The translations under genes and the position numbers were made by a program. From contig NGZR01000006.1 in the NCBI GenBank assembly GCA_002197995.1, positions 2,407,001 to 2,471,000 of the forward strand: a stretch of DNA of 64,000 nt, in the 5' to 3' direction. Below are positions 35,621 to 47,099 of the stretch, in pieces. Below the pieces are notes generated by a model. It was given only the letters and a program-made list of their open reading frames with translations. It was not told where the DNA came from and did not search any database. This DNA comes from Gaeumannomyces sp. JS-464. Taxonomy: Eukaryota > Ascomycota > Sordariomycetes > Magnaporthales > Magnaporthaceae. Each line of letters opens with the position of its first letter. Positions within the stretch are counted from its first letter, which is position 1.

Positions 35621-36067
35621 TTAAAAAAGGCAAGCAGGTTTAAGTTAGGATTAACCTCGAACGCTTGCTAATTAAAAGAAACGGCAGGAGCTACGAATAG
35701 CTTAAGTTATAAGGCAGCCTAATAGGCTTCCCGGTCGGCCTTTTTTCGCTTAACACGTTCCAATTCCTTTATAGCGTTAATACCACGACGGATTGCACGC
35801 ATTTTTTTTTAAACCACGCTTTTTTTTATTTTCGCAAACGCTTTAATTTATTATTTAAAGCGCGACGCTTTTTTTTTATCGCTTTAATTTCCGCTTTTAT
35901 TTGTTAGTATTAAAAACCGATAAAACGAAACTGCTCGGGCGAAAAACCTAAAATGTCGCAATTTATGCGGTTTTAATTAAAGCACTTTACGCACCGAAAA
36001 AAGTTTTAAAAAAAGCTTTACACTTTTCGCGTTTTAAAACTTCGTAATAAAAAAAGCAAAAAAGCAT
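35621..36067 (-). pseudogene. Antisense ORF in gypsy B 3' region
   Basis: Third copy of the Cys-rich/coiled-coil antisense frame, homologous to D 31518-31985 and E 45034-45501. ATG at 36067. It is strongly mutated and recognised only by alignment. Confidence 0.5.
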
Positions 36068-36273
36068 TTCGATAGTAAAAAAGATAATTTAAACAAGTAA
36101 ATCCTTACGTTAAAGGGTTTTTTTTTTCGCAAAAGGACGTTTTCACACCCGATTAAACATTTTGTTAAAAAAAAAAGGGGATGGGAAATGGTAAAAAGGA
36201 AAATACTTACCATTAATAAAAGGCGGGGCGATAAAACGAGGTTAAAAAACTTAGCTTAAAAAGGGAAACTTAA

Positions 36274-36776
36274 GGTTACAATTAATATGTAAGCTTTAGG
36301 GCAATAAAACGGGAAAAGCTTTAAATGGTGCTTTTACCCCGCATTAGGACACGTAAGGTTACGTAATTTAAGCAAGGTTTATAAATTTGTAAACAAAGCG
36401 ACAAATTCAAAAGGATTTGTGGATTTGTAAGCAAAGCGATAAATTTAAAAGGATTTGTAAATTTGTAAGCAAAGCGATAAATTTATAAAGATTTGTAAAT
36501 TTGTAAATAAAGCGACAAATTTAAAAGGATTTATAAATTTGTAAACAAAGCAACAAATTTAAAACTGTATATAAAAAGATGGATTTCCTATTGTTTTAAA
36601 TAGCTTTAATTAAAGCTTTAGCATTAGTTAACTTAAGTTAGCTTTTAGGCATCCCTTAAAGCAAGCAATTAAATTGTCTTTTTAAGTTACGTGTTTTTTT
36701 GTTTACTAGCATTAACGATACTGTCCTTTCCACCCCCGAAATGCCTTACTTTAAAAGCAAACCTTTAATTGTATTA
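36274..36776 (+). repeat. 3' LTR of gypsy B (about 503 bp)
   Basis: Starts GGTTACAATTAATATG and ends TTTAATTGTATTA; the right flank is TSD ACGCG (36777-36781). It contains 39-bp tandem units near 36380-36560. Confidence 0.88.
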
Positions 36777-36781
36777 ACGCG

Positions 36782-37570
36782 ATATAATATGTTTATTAAA
36801 ATGTTAAATCCATTTTAAACCGAGCTTGTTCGTAATTTATTTATTAGCGTTTATTACGATAACCTAATTGCGTGAAAACTCGGTTTTCGAACACTAACTA
36901 GCCAAATAGCACTGCTTTTTAACGATAATAAAAAAATCGTTTAACCGTAATAATAAGCTTTTTAAATAATTATAACCCATTTTCGATTGTTAAACTGGAT
37001 TAACTTTGCTTTATTACGGCTTTTTAATGTTATAATAATTATAACGAACGCGATTATAACTATAAAAAAGCCGGTTTTATCGAAATTGTAAATGTTATTA
37101 TTTAAAATGCTATATTTAGTTAAAATGTTTCGTATAAAATTAAACTACGTAAAAATAAGCTTAAAATTTTCGCATTTAGCTTTTTAATAATCGTACTTTT
37201 AAATTTAACGCGTGCTAAGCTCCGGGCGGCGTTTAACGAACCTCGTAACTTAATTAGTTTTAACAATGCCCGCGTTACGTTCGGCAAGCAATTAGTTAGT
37301 TATATTTTTAACATTAAAAAGTTAAGAAAAAAATGCGCGAAAATCCAATTCGAATATCTATTTAATAAGCGACTTTTTTCGAATTCCGTTAATTTTCGTA
37401 ATTTAAATATGTTATTACATCGAATAATTTAACCGCGGCGTTTATCGTTTAATATAAAATAAGGAATATTGTAAAGTTTCGTTATAACGCGTAAATTAAT
37501 TTTCGAATCATTTTTAATTGCTAATAAAGCAAAAATTATTTTGGATTTTTTAAATTGCGAATTTATCGCG
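36782..37570 (-). pseudogene. Fot-3 transposase, middle and N-terminal part
   Basis: Continues Fot-3 right of gypsy B and aligns to Fot-5 from about 9900 to 10690: YNFD-type region near 37075, CENP-B N domain near 37220-37400, then decayed psq HTH. The start codon is not recognisable. Confidence 0.7.
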
Positions 37571-37664
37571 CAAGTGTTAAAATGTTTAAGTGGAAAGTTA
37601 ATGCGTCGCGTTACGATTAAAATTAATTAACTTATTAGTTTACCGACTTGCTAGTAAACTACGT

Positions 37665-38707
37665 TAATATAAATACCGTTTGTTAAATTTAAAAGTTACG
37701 GCGAATTTATTAACGTATGTTAGTTTTTACCGCGGTAATTAAAACGTTAATTATAGTTAAATTTTAAGCTTATTTTTAAACTTTCGTAAAAAAAAATTTT
37801 ATATTTAAGTTTTAAATGGAATTTGCATTTTTCGTAAATACATTTTGCTTAAAAAGGTATAAATTCCCGAAATGCGTTAAATTAACATTAAAGTGGTTTG
37901 AAAATATAACGCAAGCTTTTTTTAATAACTCGCATTTTTAAATTAACCGTTTACGTATTTAACTTTTTAGCAATTATTAAATTATAATAAAAACTAGCTA
38001 TCGTTTTTTTAATTGGGGTAACGTGGTAAATAATTTGTTAAAGTGTTTTAAAACCTTAACATTTTAAAAGCATTTTAAAACGTCGAATGGCGTAAAAATG
38101 CGTTGCTTTTTTTTATACGTTTAAGTATCGTAAAATAAAAATACGAAAAGTTCGGTTATAGCGTTATCGTTAAATTTTTACGCACGTTTTTAAAATTAAA
38201 CGGTATTAACGTTTTTAATTATTTCAGTTTAGCTTAGCGTTAATGTTTAAATTGTTATTTTTTTAAAAGAAATTAGTTTAATTTAAAAGCTTTTTTTCGG
38301 CTGTTTTTTTTTAAACCGTTAATTTAAAACACTTTTTAAGTTTAACCAAAAAAAGCGTTATTTTTTCGATTTTATAAAGCTGGAAATAACGCGGGATTTT
38401 CCTTCGCTATTACATTTAATTTTAATAGTTTTAAATATAATAATATTTCGTATTTTTCGGGGATATTATTTAATAGCCTTTTTTTAAATTAATGCGTAAC
38501 GCATAATTCGTCGTAATAGCACGTTTAATTAAACGCTAACCCGAAATATAATTTGCTTTATACTAATTTTTTTTACGTTTATTAAAAGTTAATTATTTAT
38601 CGGTTTTCGTTTTGTTAAAAGCAATTAGTTTTTATAACTTAATTAACTATATTTAAAACATTTCCCGTTTTTGGGTTTTGCTTTTACTTTTTTACAACTT
38701 TTATTAT
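37665..38707 (-). pseudogene. Gypsy G fragment, protease/gag border
   Basis: Aligns to gypsy A about 2465-3500 in reverse with many extra C-to-T and G-to-A differences. It continues on the far side of element F at 62083, where the alignment to other gypsy copies resumes without gap. Confidence 0.75.
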
Positions 38708-39057
38708 TGTTAAATAGGCAGCCAAAAGTTGCACGAGGCTATTTACGAAAGGCGAAAAATTTACGGCTTAAAACTTTATAGCAAAAAACAACGTTTTCCC
38801 GGTATAAAAGTTTTAACACGGAAATTACCGGCTAAGCTGTTATGCACGAAGGCTATGCAAATTTCAAATTAAATCCCAACTTCGGGATTTGCTTTGGAAA
38901 ATCGCACCCCGCGGCTTCCGGTATGAGATATATATATTAAGCAAAGCCCGTATAATAAGCCTTTTTTTTATACTTAAAAATAAACAGCTTTTAAATATAT
39001 ATAAATTTAAAAGCCTTTTTACCTTAAAAACCGGTACTAGTATAATTGCTACGAATA
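38708..39057 (+). repeat. 5' LTR of element F (350 bp)
   Basis: Starts TGTTAAATAGGCAGCC and ends TTGCTACGAATA. It has a TATA-like GATATATATATTA near 38929 and is much more RIP-mutated than its partner at the right. Confidence 0.92.
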
Positions 39058-42000
39058 TTAATTAATAAGCAAGCTTTACTTATTAAGTAGCATAACTTAC
39101 AAATTAGCAACGTGAAAAAGCGATTTGCTTTAGTCGAACGCGAAGCTATTATAACGTATAACGTCTTTTTAACGATTTAATCGTAACCCCGTTCGATAAA
39201 TAATCGCGTTTAATTTTAAACGACTTTTTTTACTAAAAAAGAAACATTTAAACGGATTTTTAAATTGCAAATGCGATTTGCTAAAACTACCGGGTTTAAT
39301 TCGGCCAGCCGATAAGTATCGCACAAATAAGGAGGAAATCGCGCGTTATTACGCATTTGTTATTAATATTTGTTTTTTCGTTTTCCTTTTTTAACTAATA
39401 ATCCGGCTTTTAACCTCGCACGATTACTATATCCGACGAAGCCGAAATATTAAAAGCAGGCCTTACCGCCGGAACGGCGGAATTATAAAGATAATATTTC
39501 CTTTAAAACGAAAATAACCCTGCTTTGCCCACGTACGACGAAATGGTAAAAGGCAGCGGCATTTTAACCTTATTATAAAAAAAAAGCATAAATCCTAAAT
39601 ATTAAAACGAGCCGTACGACGTTCGCTAAGTTATAAGCAAGTGATATTTTACCACATATTTCGCACGATATATAGTAAAAGCCATTTGGTTATCCTTTCG
39701 AAAAAAACGACTGCGCAGCATATTCCGCTAAAAGTTCGCAAAATAAAAAGCATTTTAGTTCGAATTTATCGATCGTACGTTTCGAAAAAGGATGCTCGAA
39801 TTGCTATACGACGACGGAATTAACATTTTAAAAATATAGTTACGGAATAGCTCGTACGAGTTTTAAATTTTACTTCCCGAATATATTATTCCAAACATTT
39901 TAGCTTTAACTTATACGACTTTTATAACTAACGGAATAATTTTTAGCTTTAATAAAATAATAAGCTGTTCGGGAAAAAACAATTTGCACGATCGTTTTAA
40001 CGCTTAAAACGAATTACTTAAAAGTTAAAACGAAATTCGTACGAAAGGTAACCTAAGCATTTAAAGTCGTTCCTTTTAAAGCTCGCACGATATAGGAAAT
40101 TTAAACGTTTTCACGCTTTTAAAAAAGGACGGGAACACGTATAAGTTAACCGTTAAAAAAGTACAACCTGTTATTAACTCGATAAATGTATAACTATTTA
40201 TTAAAATTAAGCAAAATTTTAACTTTTTAAAAAGGATAAAAGTTCGCACGGAATTACATAAGCAAACCGTACGACATTTTATTTAACAAAGTAAAAATTT
40301 TTATTAAATTTTATTAAAAATTTTAAATCGAAAAAAACTAATATTACGCTATTTTTCTTAACATTTTGTTAAATCGTACGGAAACCTTTTACATTAACCA
40401 TATCGAACCGAATAAACGGTAAAATGAAATGTATAACTTTTTAAACACACATTTTAATTCGAAGTTAAATTATACGCAATATTAAACGAATTAAATAACA
40501 ATTACCTTCGTACGAATAAAATAAAGCTATTTAAATAAGTTATTGCCCGAAATGCTGGAAATTATGCTTAATAAATTCCAATTTATATAAAAGGCATTAA
40601 GTAAAAGCTTTTAAAACGAGGTTGCTTTATATATAACGGTTGCACAAGCTTACCGTAGTGTTTTAAAGCTAAAAAGCGCCTTTTTTACCCAAAAGGAAAC
40701 GTGCGAAACTTTATTCGCCAACTTACGAGCATTTTTTTAAATAGTTATAAATCGCACGAGTAAAAATTAATACTTGTTAAAAAACGTTTTACACGACGTT
40801 AATTATACGGATAAACGTTATTATAACAATTAAAAGCCTCGCATAAATAACTTTCCGTTTCGAAGTACGGGTTAAAGCGGTTTTAAACCTAAAGCTAACT
40901 TTTAGCCTTGCATAATTAACTTTTAACTTTGCACGACCAAACGATGCTACGTATGCAAAAAAAAGCTGCTAATTAACTAACCACCCGCAAAAAAAACGAA
41001 ATAGTGCGAAGCAAAAATTCCTTTAAACGTGCGAAAACCTAAGCACGAAAGGCATAAACTTCGACGCATTTTTTTAAAATTACGAAAGCTTTTAACCAAC
41101 GTATAACGAGGACGACTTTAAAAACGACACCGATATTAAAAGCTTTTTGGCATAGTACTTGCAAAATTATGCGTACTTTTATCGCACGATTAGCGAAAAT
41201 ATTTATTAAGTTAGCGCGTGCGAAATATCCAACTAATTTATGCTATATAACTAATACAATATAACGTATTAAGGAGAATTTTAAAATATTAGCGTCGTAC
41301 GTGTTTTTACAATCGGAAAGTGCTAAATAAAAGCATATTTAAAAGAAAACCCTTATGCGGAAATCGATTAAATATTTAAATTAACCGAAGTTCGCTTTAA
41401 AAGCAATTAAATCGAAGTATTAATTAATACGATGCGGATAAAAAACCAGCTAAAAACGGTTACGTACTAAATCCTAAACTTTTAAACACCGTTTTTTTTT
41501 ACTTATATAATGCCAATAAGCTAAAATGCTATTTTAATAACGTGGAAAACATTATCGTACGATTAAATAAAATAACCGTTCCAATTATACGGAAATAGAA
41601 ACATTTATTTTTTAATATTAATCGTACGAAATTACCCGCGTTTTTTACAAAACCAAAATTAAAAAGGCTTTATTAGAAATTTGGACACCTTTATACGAAA
41701 CGTTTCCATCGTTTGCTAAAAAAAACCGGTTATAAAAACGTACGAAAAGAGATTTTAAAAAAGATTAGCAAAATGTGTTACTATTATTAAACGTACGATT
41801 TTGCCTTTTAACGATTTAAATTTAGCATTAAAAATAACTGCGAGTTTAATTACGAAATAATGGTAAATATTATACATTTAAAAGGAAAAAACGCATTACA
41901 CGTTATTAATGCAACAATTTCTTTTTAAATTGCTATTTTCGTATAATATATATCGGCTAAGGAAATATAAAACGCATTTTATTAATACTGGATATACGTA

Positions 42001-42850
42001 TATTAAAAACCACTGGATTACATTTCGCATAACCCCGGTATTAACTTTTCCTCCGTGGAATTCCGTAATTAAATTAAAGTTATGGGAATATCGTGTAAAA
42101 AAATACTAATAAAAATATATTAAATATTAAGTAAAATTAAACGAGCTTACGTACTATTTAAACGAGCGTACGACATTTTTAAAAACGAATTTAGGCATTA
42201 TACGAATAACGAAATATTGTTTTAAATGGCAGTTAAAGCATTAAATAATATAACTGCACCCGACGGACTTGTTTTAACCTTTTTCGTTTTTAATGCATAT
42301 TTACGCATTAATTAAAACTTTCCCCCTTTTTTAAATATCGCATAACGAGTAAAAGCAGTTTAAAAAGCGATAAAAATGCTTTAAGGGATTCGTACGAAGG
42401 TTAGCGTAAATAAAGCTTTTAATATACGCAACGAACCTCGTACGGAAAAACTTTTAAAACTGCTGTTTAAAAGCGAAGTTATAATTTAAAAGGAAAAAAA
42501 AGGATGGAAAAAACCGTACGCATTTTAAGTAACGGATTACGCAAATATTACCGTTGTAACGGAAAGCGGATTTAAGGTTTTCCAATTAACATAAGCTAAG
42601 CCGTACAATCGCAACTTTGCGAAAAAAAAACAGGAAAACCAGTAATACTTATCGCACGAACCTGGAAAACAGCAAAACCACACATAAATCCCGAACCCAG
42701 CTGCACCGTTAAAAAAAAGGCAAAAAACGCCCACGCAAAAACGCCTAATTAAAAACATTCCTTACAGTTAAAAAGGAAAGGGATTAAAAGTTAGCATTGC
42801 TATTTCGTGCGAATGGCAAAATTACCGCTTTAAAAAAACCATTCGAAAAA
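39058..42850 (+). pseudogene. Element F gag/protease/integrase region, decayed
   Basis: 3.8 kb between the 5' LTR and RT. I see fragments of frames (for example SDEAEILKAGLTAGTAEL near 39440-39490 and TYDEMVKGSGILTLL near 39530-39570) but cannot assign domains. The 60-, 66- and 73-codon frames at 39641, 41909 and 42537 show no recognisable motif. TCGYRCGA-type sites recur about every 100 bases. Confidence 0.5.
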
Positions 42851-44349
42851 TTTAACGCAAAAAAATCGACCGTTTAATCGCACGCGGCATTATACGCATT
42901 ATCCCGTACAATTTAGCTTTATATTAACATTTCCGCATATAAAATATAAAATTCGTGCGGAAAGTAAAAGGCAAAATAATAAACCACTTATACGAAAAGT
43001 TAAAGCTGGTTATATAAGGTTATAATAATTAAAAAAAGGAAAAACTGTTTACTTTAATACCGACAATTTAAAAAATAAGCTAACGCTTTATCCTCGCATT
43101 TAAACCAACTTTAGCCATAATGTACGGAGCATTATGCGAAATTAAGGATATTATTTAAACTTATATCCAATTTAAAAATAAACTAGCTAAAACGATTATC
43201 GTACGATTGCTTAAAAAATTCGGGCGAAATACCCGAAAAACTTAATCCTTTAAATTTAAAAACCATTATACGGAATGGCAAAATTAGGAACGTATTAATG
43301 GATAACGTATTATACTTATTATAAAAAGCTTTAAAAATAATAACTTCCTCGTATAACTTTTATTTTTTTTTTACAACGATAAAACCGTACGAGTTTAAAA
43401 TTATAAGCATGTAAATAAACGATACGCTTAGCTTTATAACGCTTGCCTTTTTATAACTGGAGGAAAAAAATTGCACGAAGTTAAGCTTTAAGCAAAGCCG
43501 AAATTTTTCCTTTCGTACGATAACTTTTTAAAGTTTAACAAATGCAAAATCCAACTTTAAAAAGAAAATATTACTATTAAGCAAAAAGGATAATTCGTAC
43601 AACTTAAATTTGTTAACCTAAACGTTTTAAACGTAGCATAGTAATATATTACTTAACGCGTACGAAGCGTATATATAGCAACCATTTGCTAATTAAAAGC
43701 AACGTACGACTTTTTAATTGCTACTTAAATAAGCACTTTAAATAAAAACGATATCGCTAATTTAAATAAACGATTTTAATAGCAAAAAATAACGCATACC
43801 GTGGATTTACCTATTTACTTTTAAACCTTAATTATATAAAGCTATTTATTTTTACGAACGGATTATTCGCTAATAATAAAAACTTAACATTACAATTTAG
43901 GTTTTTAATCGTCCTAATAAAAAAAATAACCCGTACGGAAATAACTTTTTTTTATAAGGAAATATTTTGCATTAGTTATTAACTAAATGCAAACGAGTTA
44001 TACGAAACGTCTTAATTAACGAATTATACGAGATAATAATTAGTTTTAATAATGGATTCGCATTAAATATAACGTTAAAATAAATTACATTTGTTTTAAA
44101 TGCCGTATAAATCCCAATTATCATTTACATAAATTTAAAATTACTATACGAATGCTTAGTTAAACTGGGAAGCACGACGGAAAAAAAACTAATAATTAAT
44201 ATTATATTATTTCGAAAATCGTAAAAAAAGCGGGAAATTTCGAAAATCCGCTAAATTAACAAACGAAATAACCCAATTAACGCTTTAATAAAAAAAAGCT
44301 AAACGATACTTTATTAACTTTAATTTTAACAAATCGTGCGATAATTAAG
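42850..44349 (+). pseudogene. Element F RT and RNase H, first part
   Basis: RT segment near 43046-43215 (ISQRFILAFKPTLAIMYGALCEIKD with one stop, then TYIQFKNKLAKTIIVRL). The active site at 43403-43426 reads ISM*INDTL (family MQ-x-DDTL; Gln to stop, Asp to Asn). Then CKIQL*KENITIKQKG. RNase H near 43800-43915 reads RGFTYLLLNLNYIKLFIFTNG then LFANNKNLTLQ (family FTDGSFANNKDLSSQ). The ECLVKLGSTTEK segment is near 44150. The gene is cut at 44349 by gypsy E, and TTAAG is the TSD. Confidence 0.75.
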
Positions 44350-44828
44350 TGTTACAATTAAAGGTTTGCTTTTAAAGTAAGGCATTTCGAGGGTGGAAAG
44401 GATAATATCGCTAGTGCTAGTGGAAAAAGGAACACGTAACTTAAAAAAACAATTTAATTACTTGCTTTAAAGGATGTTTAAAAGCTAACTTAAGTTAATT
44501 AATGCCGGAGCTTTAATTAAAAACTATTTAAAACAGTAAAAAATCCATTTTTTATATATACGTTGCCTTTTCCTTAGTAGTTTTTGGATTTGTGGTTTTG
44601 TTTTTAGCTTACCACAAATTTACAAATCCTTTTTAAATTTATCGCTTTGTTTTTTAACTACCACAAATTTACAAATCCTTTTTGGATTTATCGCTTTGTT
44701 TTTTAGCTATTACAAATTTACAAATCCTTTTTAAGTTACATAACTTCACGTGTTTTAATGCGGGGCAAAAGCACCATTTAAAGCTTTTCTTATCCTACTG
44801 CTTTGGGGTTTGCATGTTAGTCGTAACA
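44350..44828 (-). repeat. 3' LTR of gypsy E (479 bp)
   Basis: Reads TGTTACAATTAAAGG on the plus strand to GTCGTAACA. The 39-bp tandem units are near 44590-44740. Confidence 0.93.
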
Positions 44829-45033
44829 TTAGGTCCCCCTTTTTAAGCCGAATTTTTTTAGCCACGTTTTATCGCTTTTCCTTTTATTAATAGTAAGTAC
44901 TTTCTTTTTTTACCATTTCCCATCTTCGTTTTATTTTAACAAAATGTTTGGTTAAGTGCGAAAACGTTTTTTTACGAAGAAAACATTTTAACGCAAAAAT
45001 TTGCTCGTTTAAATCGTTTTTTCTTTTGTTAAA

Positions 45034-45501
45034 ATGCCTTTTTGCTTTTTTTATTACGAGGTTTTAAAGCGTAAAAAGTGCGAGGCTTTTTTTAAAACTC
45101 GTCGCGGTGCGTGGAATGTTTTAATCGGAACCGTTCGGGTTGCGACATTTTAGGCCCTTTTTTTAAACAACTCCGTTTTATCGGCTTGCAATATTAGCAA
45201 ATGAAAGCGGAAATCGAAACGGTGGAAAAGGAACGTTGCGTTTTAAATAACGAACGCCGTGCTTTGGATAATAAGCTAAAGCGTTTGCGAAAATAAAAAA
45301 AAGTATAGTTCGAAAAAAAAATGCGTGCAATTCGTCGTGGTATTAACGCTATAAAGGAATTAAAGCGTATCGAGCGGGAAGAGGCCGACCGGGAGGCCTA
45401 TTAGGCTGCTTCGCAGCCTGGGCCATTTTTAGCTTTTACCGTTTTTTTTAATTGGCAAGTGCTTAGGGTTAATTTTAACCTCGACCTGTTTGCTTTTTTT
45501 T
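45034..45501 (+). pseudogene. Antisense ORF in gypsy E: six-cysteine cluster plus coiled coil
   Basis: On the strand opposite to pol. ATG 45034 begins MPFCFFYYEVLKRKKCEAF: Cys-x2-(Cys changed to Tyr)-x8-Cys. After a frameshift in the T-run near 45090, CVECFNRNRSGCD gives Cys-x2-Cys-x7-Cys. Together this resembles the spacing of a Zn2Cys6 cluster. Then QMKAEIETVEKER, RALDNKLKRLRK and RAIRRGINAIKELKRIEREE form a charged heptad-like coiled coil. Stops in the second half fit Gln and Trp. About 155 codons. The same frame occurs in D and B. Small proteins of this layout are, as far as I recall, common hypothetical proteins in ascomycetes; the function is unknown. Confidence 0.65.
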
Positions 45502-45538
45502 AATTCCCGTAAGTTGTTTTTTTTTTAACGCTTTTATA

Positions 45539-45610
45539 AAACCCGTAGCACATTAGGTGTAGCTTTAATCCTTTTTTACCGAAGTTGCAGGTTTAACTCT
45601 TAGCGGGTTC
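45539..45610 (+). tRNA. tRNA-like sequence 2 in gypsy E
   Basis: 72 nt. Acceptor AAACCCG/CGGGTTC (six of seven pairs, the first G changed to A), TA, D-arm-like GCACATTAGGTGTAGC (A-box form), T-loop TTTAACTC. The anticodon region is T-rich and undecided. It starts about 40 bp after the antisense ORF; a T20 tract, a possible Pol III terminator, lies at about 45662-45681. Confidence 0.55.
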
Positions 45611-45750
45611 GTTTATTATAATAATATTATCGTTAAACCAATAGTGCTATTATAGTAGTGCTTTTTTTTTTTTTTTTTTTAACCGTTCGTAACAAACCCT
45701 TTTGCTTTATTTGGTTTTAGTAAGCCGTGCTTTTTTTAACAACTTTTTTG

Positions 45751-45822
45751 GGTCGTATAGCGCAGTAGTAGCGCGTTTTACCCAATTAGCCGGAGGTTTT
45801 AAGTTCGACTCCCAGTACGACT
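45751..45822 (+). tRNA. tRNA-like sequence 1 in gypsy E, best copy
   Basis: 72 nt with full cloverleaf spacing. Acceptor GGTCGTA/TACGACT (7 pairs with one wobble); D arm GCGC-AGTAGTA-GCGC; a 17-nt anticodon arm; T arm TTAAG-TTCGACT-CCCAG. The 5' T strand would be CTGGG before RIP and would pair perfectly. A-box TAGCGCAGTAGTAG and B-box GTTCGACTCCC are recognisable. The anticodon stem no longer pairs on the 5' side, so the isotype is unknown. Confidence 0.65.
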
Positions 45823-45919
45823 ATTGCTAAAAATCCGATTATCGACGCGTCGGCGATCGGGTTTTTAGCTACTTTTACCTTTGCTAACCTCTTTGTAAAT
45901 GCTTTTACCGGTACCCCGT

Positions 45920-46887
45920 TAAAGCTTTTTAGCAGTTTATAAGGTTGGTTTTTTTTTCCTACGTGTTTTCCTCGTGGCCGTACTTTTTCCACTTAATTAG
46001 GTACTTTTTAAGCCTGTTTTTTTAGCTTATAATCCAGAATTTTTTCGATTTCGTAATTTTATTTTAGGTCGATTTTTATTAACTCGTCGCTTTTAAAACC
46101 CGGTAGCGCTGGTTTAAATAGGGAAATATAAAAAACCGGGTGGGATTTTATAATTAGCGGTAATTAAAATTTGTAATTTACGTTCGAAACCTTTTTTAAT
46201 ACTTTAAATAGTCCTAGTTTTTTATGGTTTAACTTATCGCTCGGTCGTTTTATTTTAATATTTCGTCGAAAAAGATAAACGCTATCCCCCTTTTTAAAAG
46301 TCGGTTTTTTAATCCTTTTTTGTTTGTTTAAATAGCTATACAGTGCCGTAGCTTTTTTAGCTTTATTTAAAAATGTTTATATAGTTTAATAAACTTCGTT
46401 ATTTGTATTTCCGCTGCTAAAGTATGCTTTCCTGCTTTAAGTTCCTTATACGCTGTAAGCGTAAACCCGTAATTCGCATAAAACGGTGTAATTCCTATGC
46501 TTTTATAAATTAAGCTGTTATAAGCGAATTAAATTATAAGAAATAGTTATACCTAGTCGTTTTATTTATAGTTAACGTAATAACGTAAATATTTATTTTA
46601 ATTCGTTCGTTTTGTTTATCCATTTGTTTAAAAGTAATAAACCGCAAATAAAAAATGCTCGGCTTTTAATAAAGCCGTAAACCCTTTCCAAAACTTGCTT
46701 GTAAACAGTTTATTTTTATCCGTAATTAAACGGTTCGGCGTGCCGTATTCCGCTATTACGTGTTTAAAAAACGTACGCTAATTTAATAACGTTGCTGCTT
46801 TTTTTGTATAGTAAAAATAAGGCATATTTGGTAAACCTATCCATTATTACTAATACATTGTCGTACTTCGCTCCAATTATCGGTTTT
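45920..46887 (-). pseudogene. Gypsy E chromodomain and integrase C-terminal part
   Basis: The chromodomain lies near 45955-46060 in reverse (KYLIKWKKYGHEENT-type, with TWEK lost), integrase above it. It is cut at 46887 by copia-2, TSD GTTTT. The open reverse frame 45786-45992 overlaps the tRNA-like sequence and the chromodomain end in a different frame; it is conserved as a shadow in D and B. Confidence 0.75.
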
Positions 46888-47054
46888 TGTTAAAAGTAGC
46901 TTAAAATTACGTGGGTGGCAACTAGTGCCTTACAGCTTTAAACCTATGCACTAGCCTTAATATTTTAACTGCGCGCGTTTTAACCCGCGATTTAGTAAAG
47001 TAGCTAAGCTAAAAACCAACCACTTTAAGTGCTTGTCGTCGCGCACTTTTATTA
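46888..47054 (+). repeat. 5' LTR of copia-2
   Basis: TGTTAAAAGTAGC...GCACTTTTATTA; a GCTTGTCGTCGCGCACTTT end is shared with copia-1. Directly after it, AGTTATAAGCCTTCGCGCC matches the tRNA-iMet-like primer site. Confidence 0.93.
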
Positions 47055-47099
47055 AGTTATAAGCCTTCGCGCCGCTATTAACAATATTTTTACCTAATT

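Larger units (their letters stand above)
12345..36776 (+). mobile_element. Gypsy copy B, Ty3/gypsy chromovirus with four nested insertions
   Basis: LTRs at 12345-13633 (split by a LINE) and 36274-36776; TSD ACGCG at 12340-12344 and 36777-36781. It is plus strand. Pieces: gag 13674-14765, gag end/protease 16628-17258, spacer/RT start 22422-23445, RT to chromodomain 32711-35400, 3' region 35400-36273. Subtracting the LINE, Fot-4, copia-1 and gypsy D with their TSDs gives about 7.33 kb. Confidence 0.92.
11373..37664 (-). mobile_element. Fot-3: Fot1/pogo element split by gypsy B
   Basis: Left end ACGTGGTTTATTAACAAGTC at 11373, right end ...GACTTGCTAGTAAACTACGT ending 37664, with TA at 11371-11372 and 37665-37666. 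Removing gypsy B and one copy of its 5-bp TSD leaves 1855 bp, the size of intact relatives. It is inserted in gypsy G. Confidence 0.9.

Noticed and set aside
45539..45822. Assigning anticodons to the tRNA-like sequences
   Set aside because: Anticodon stems are decayed and differ between copies; any isotype call would be guesswork.
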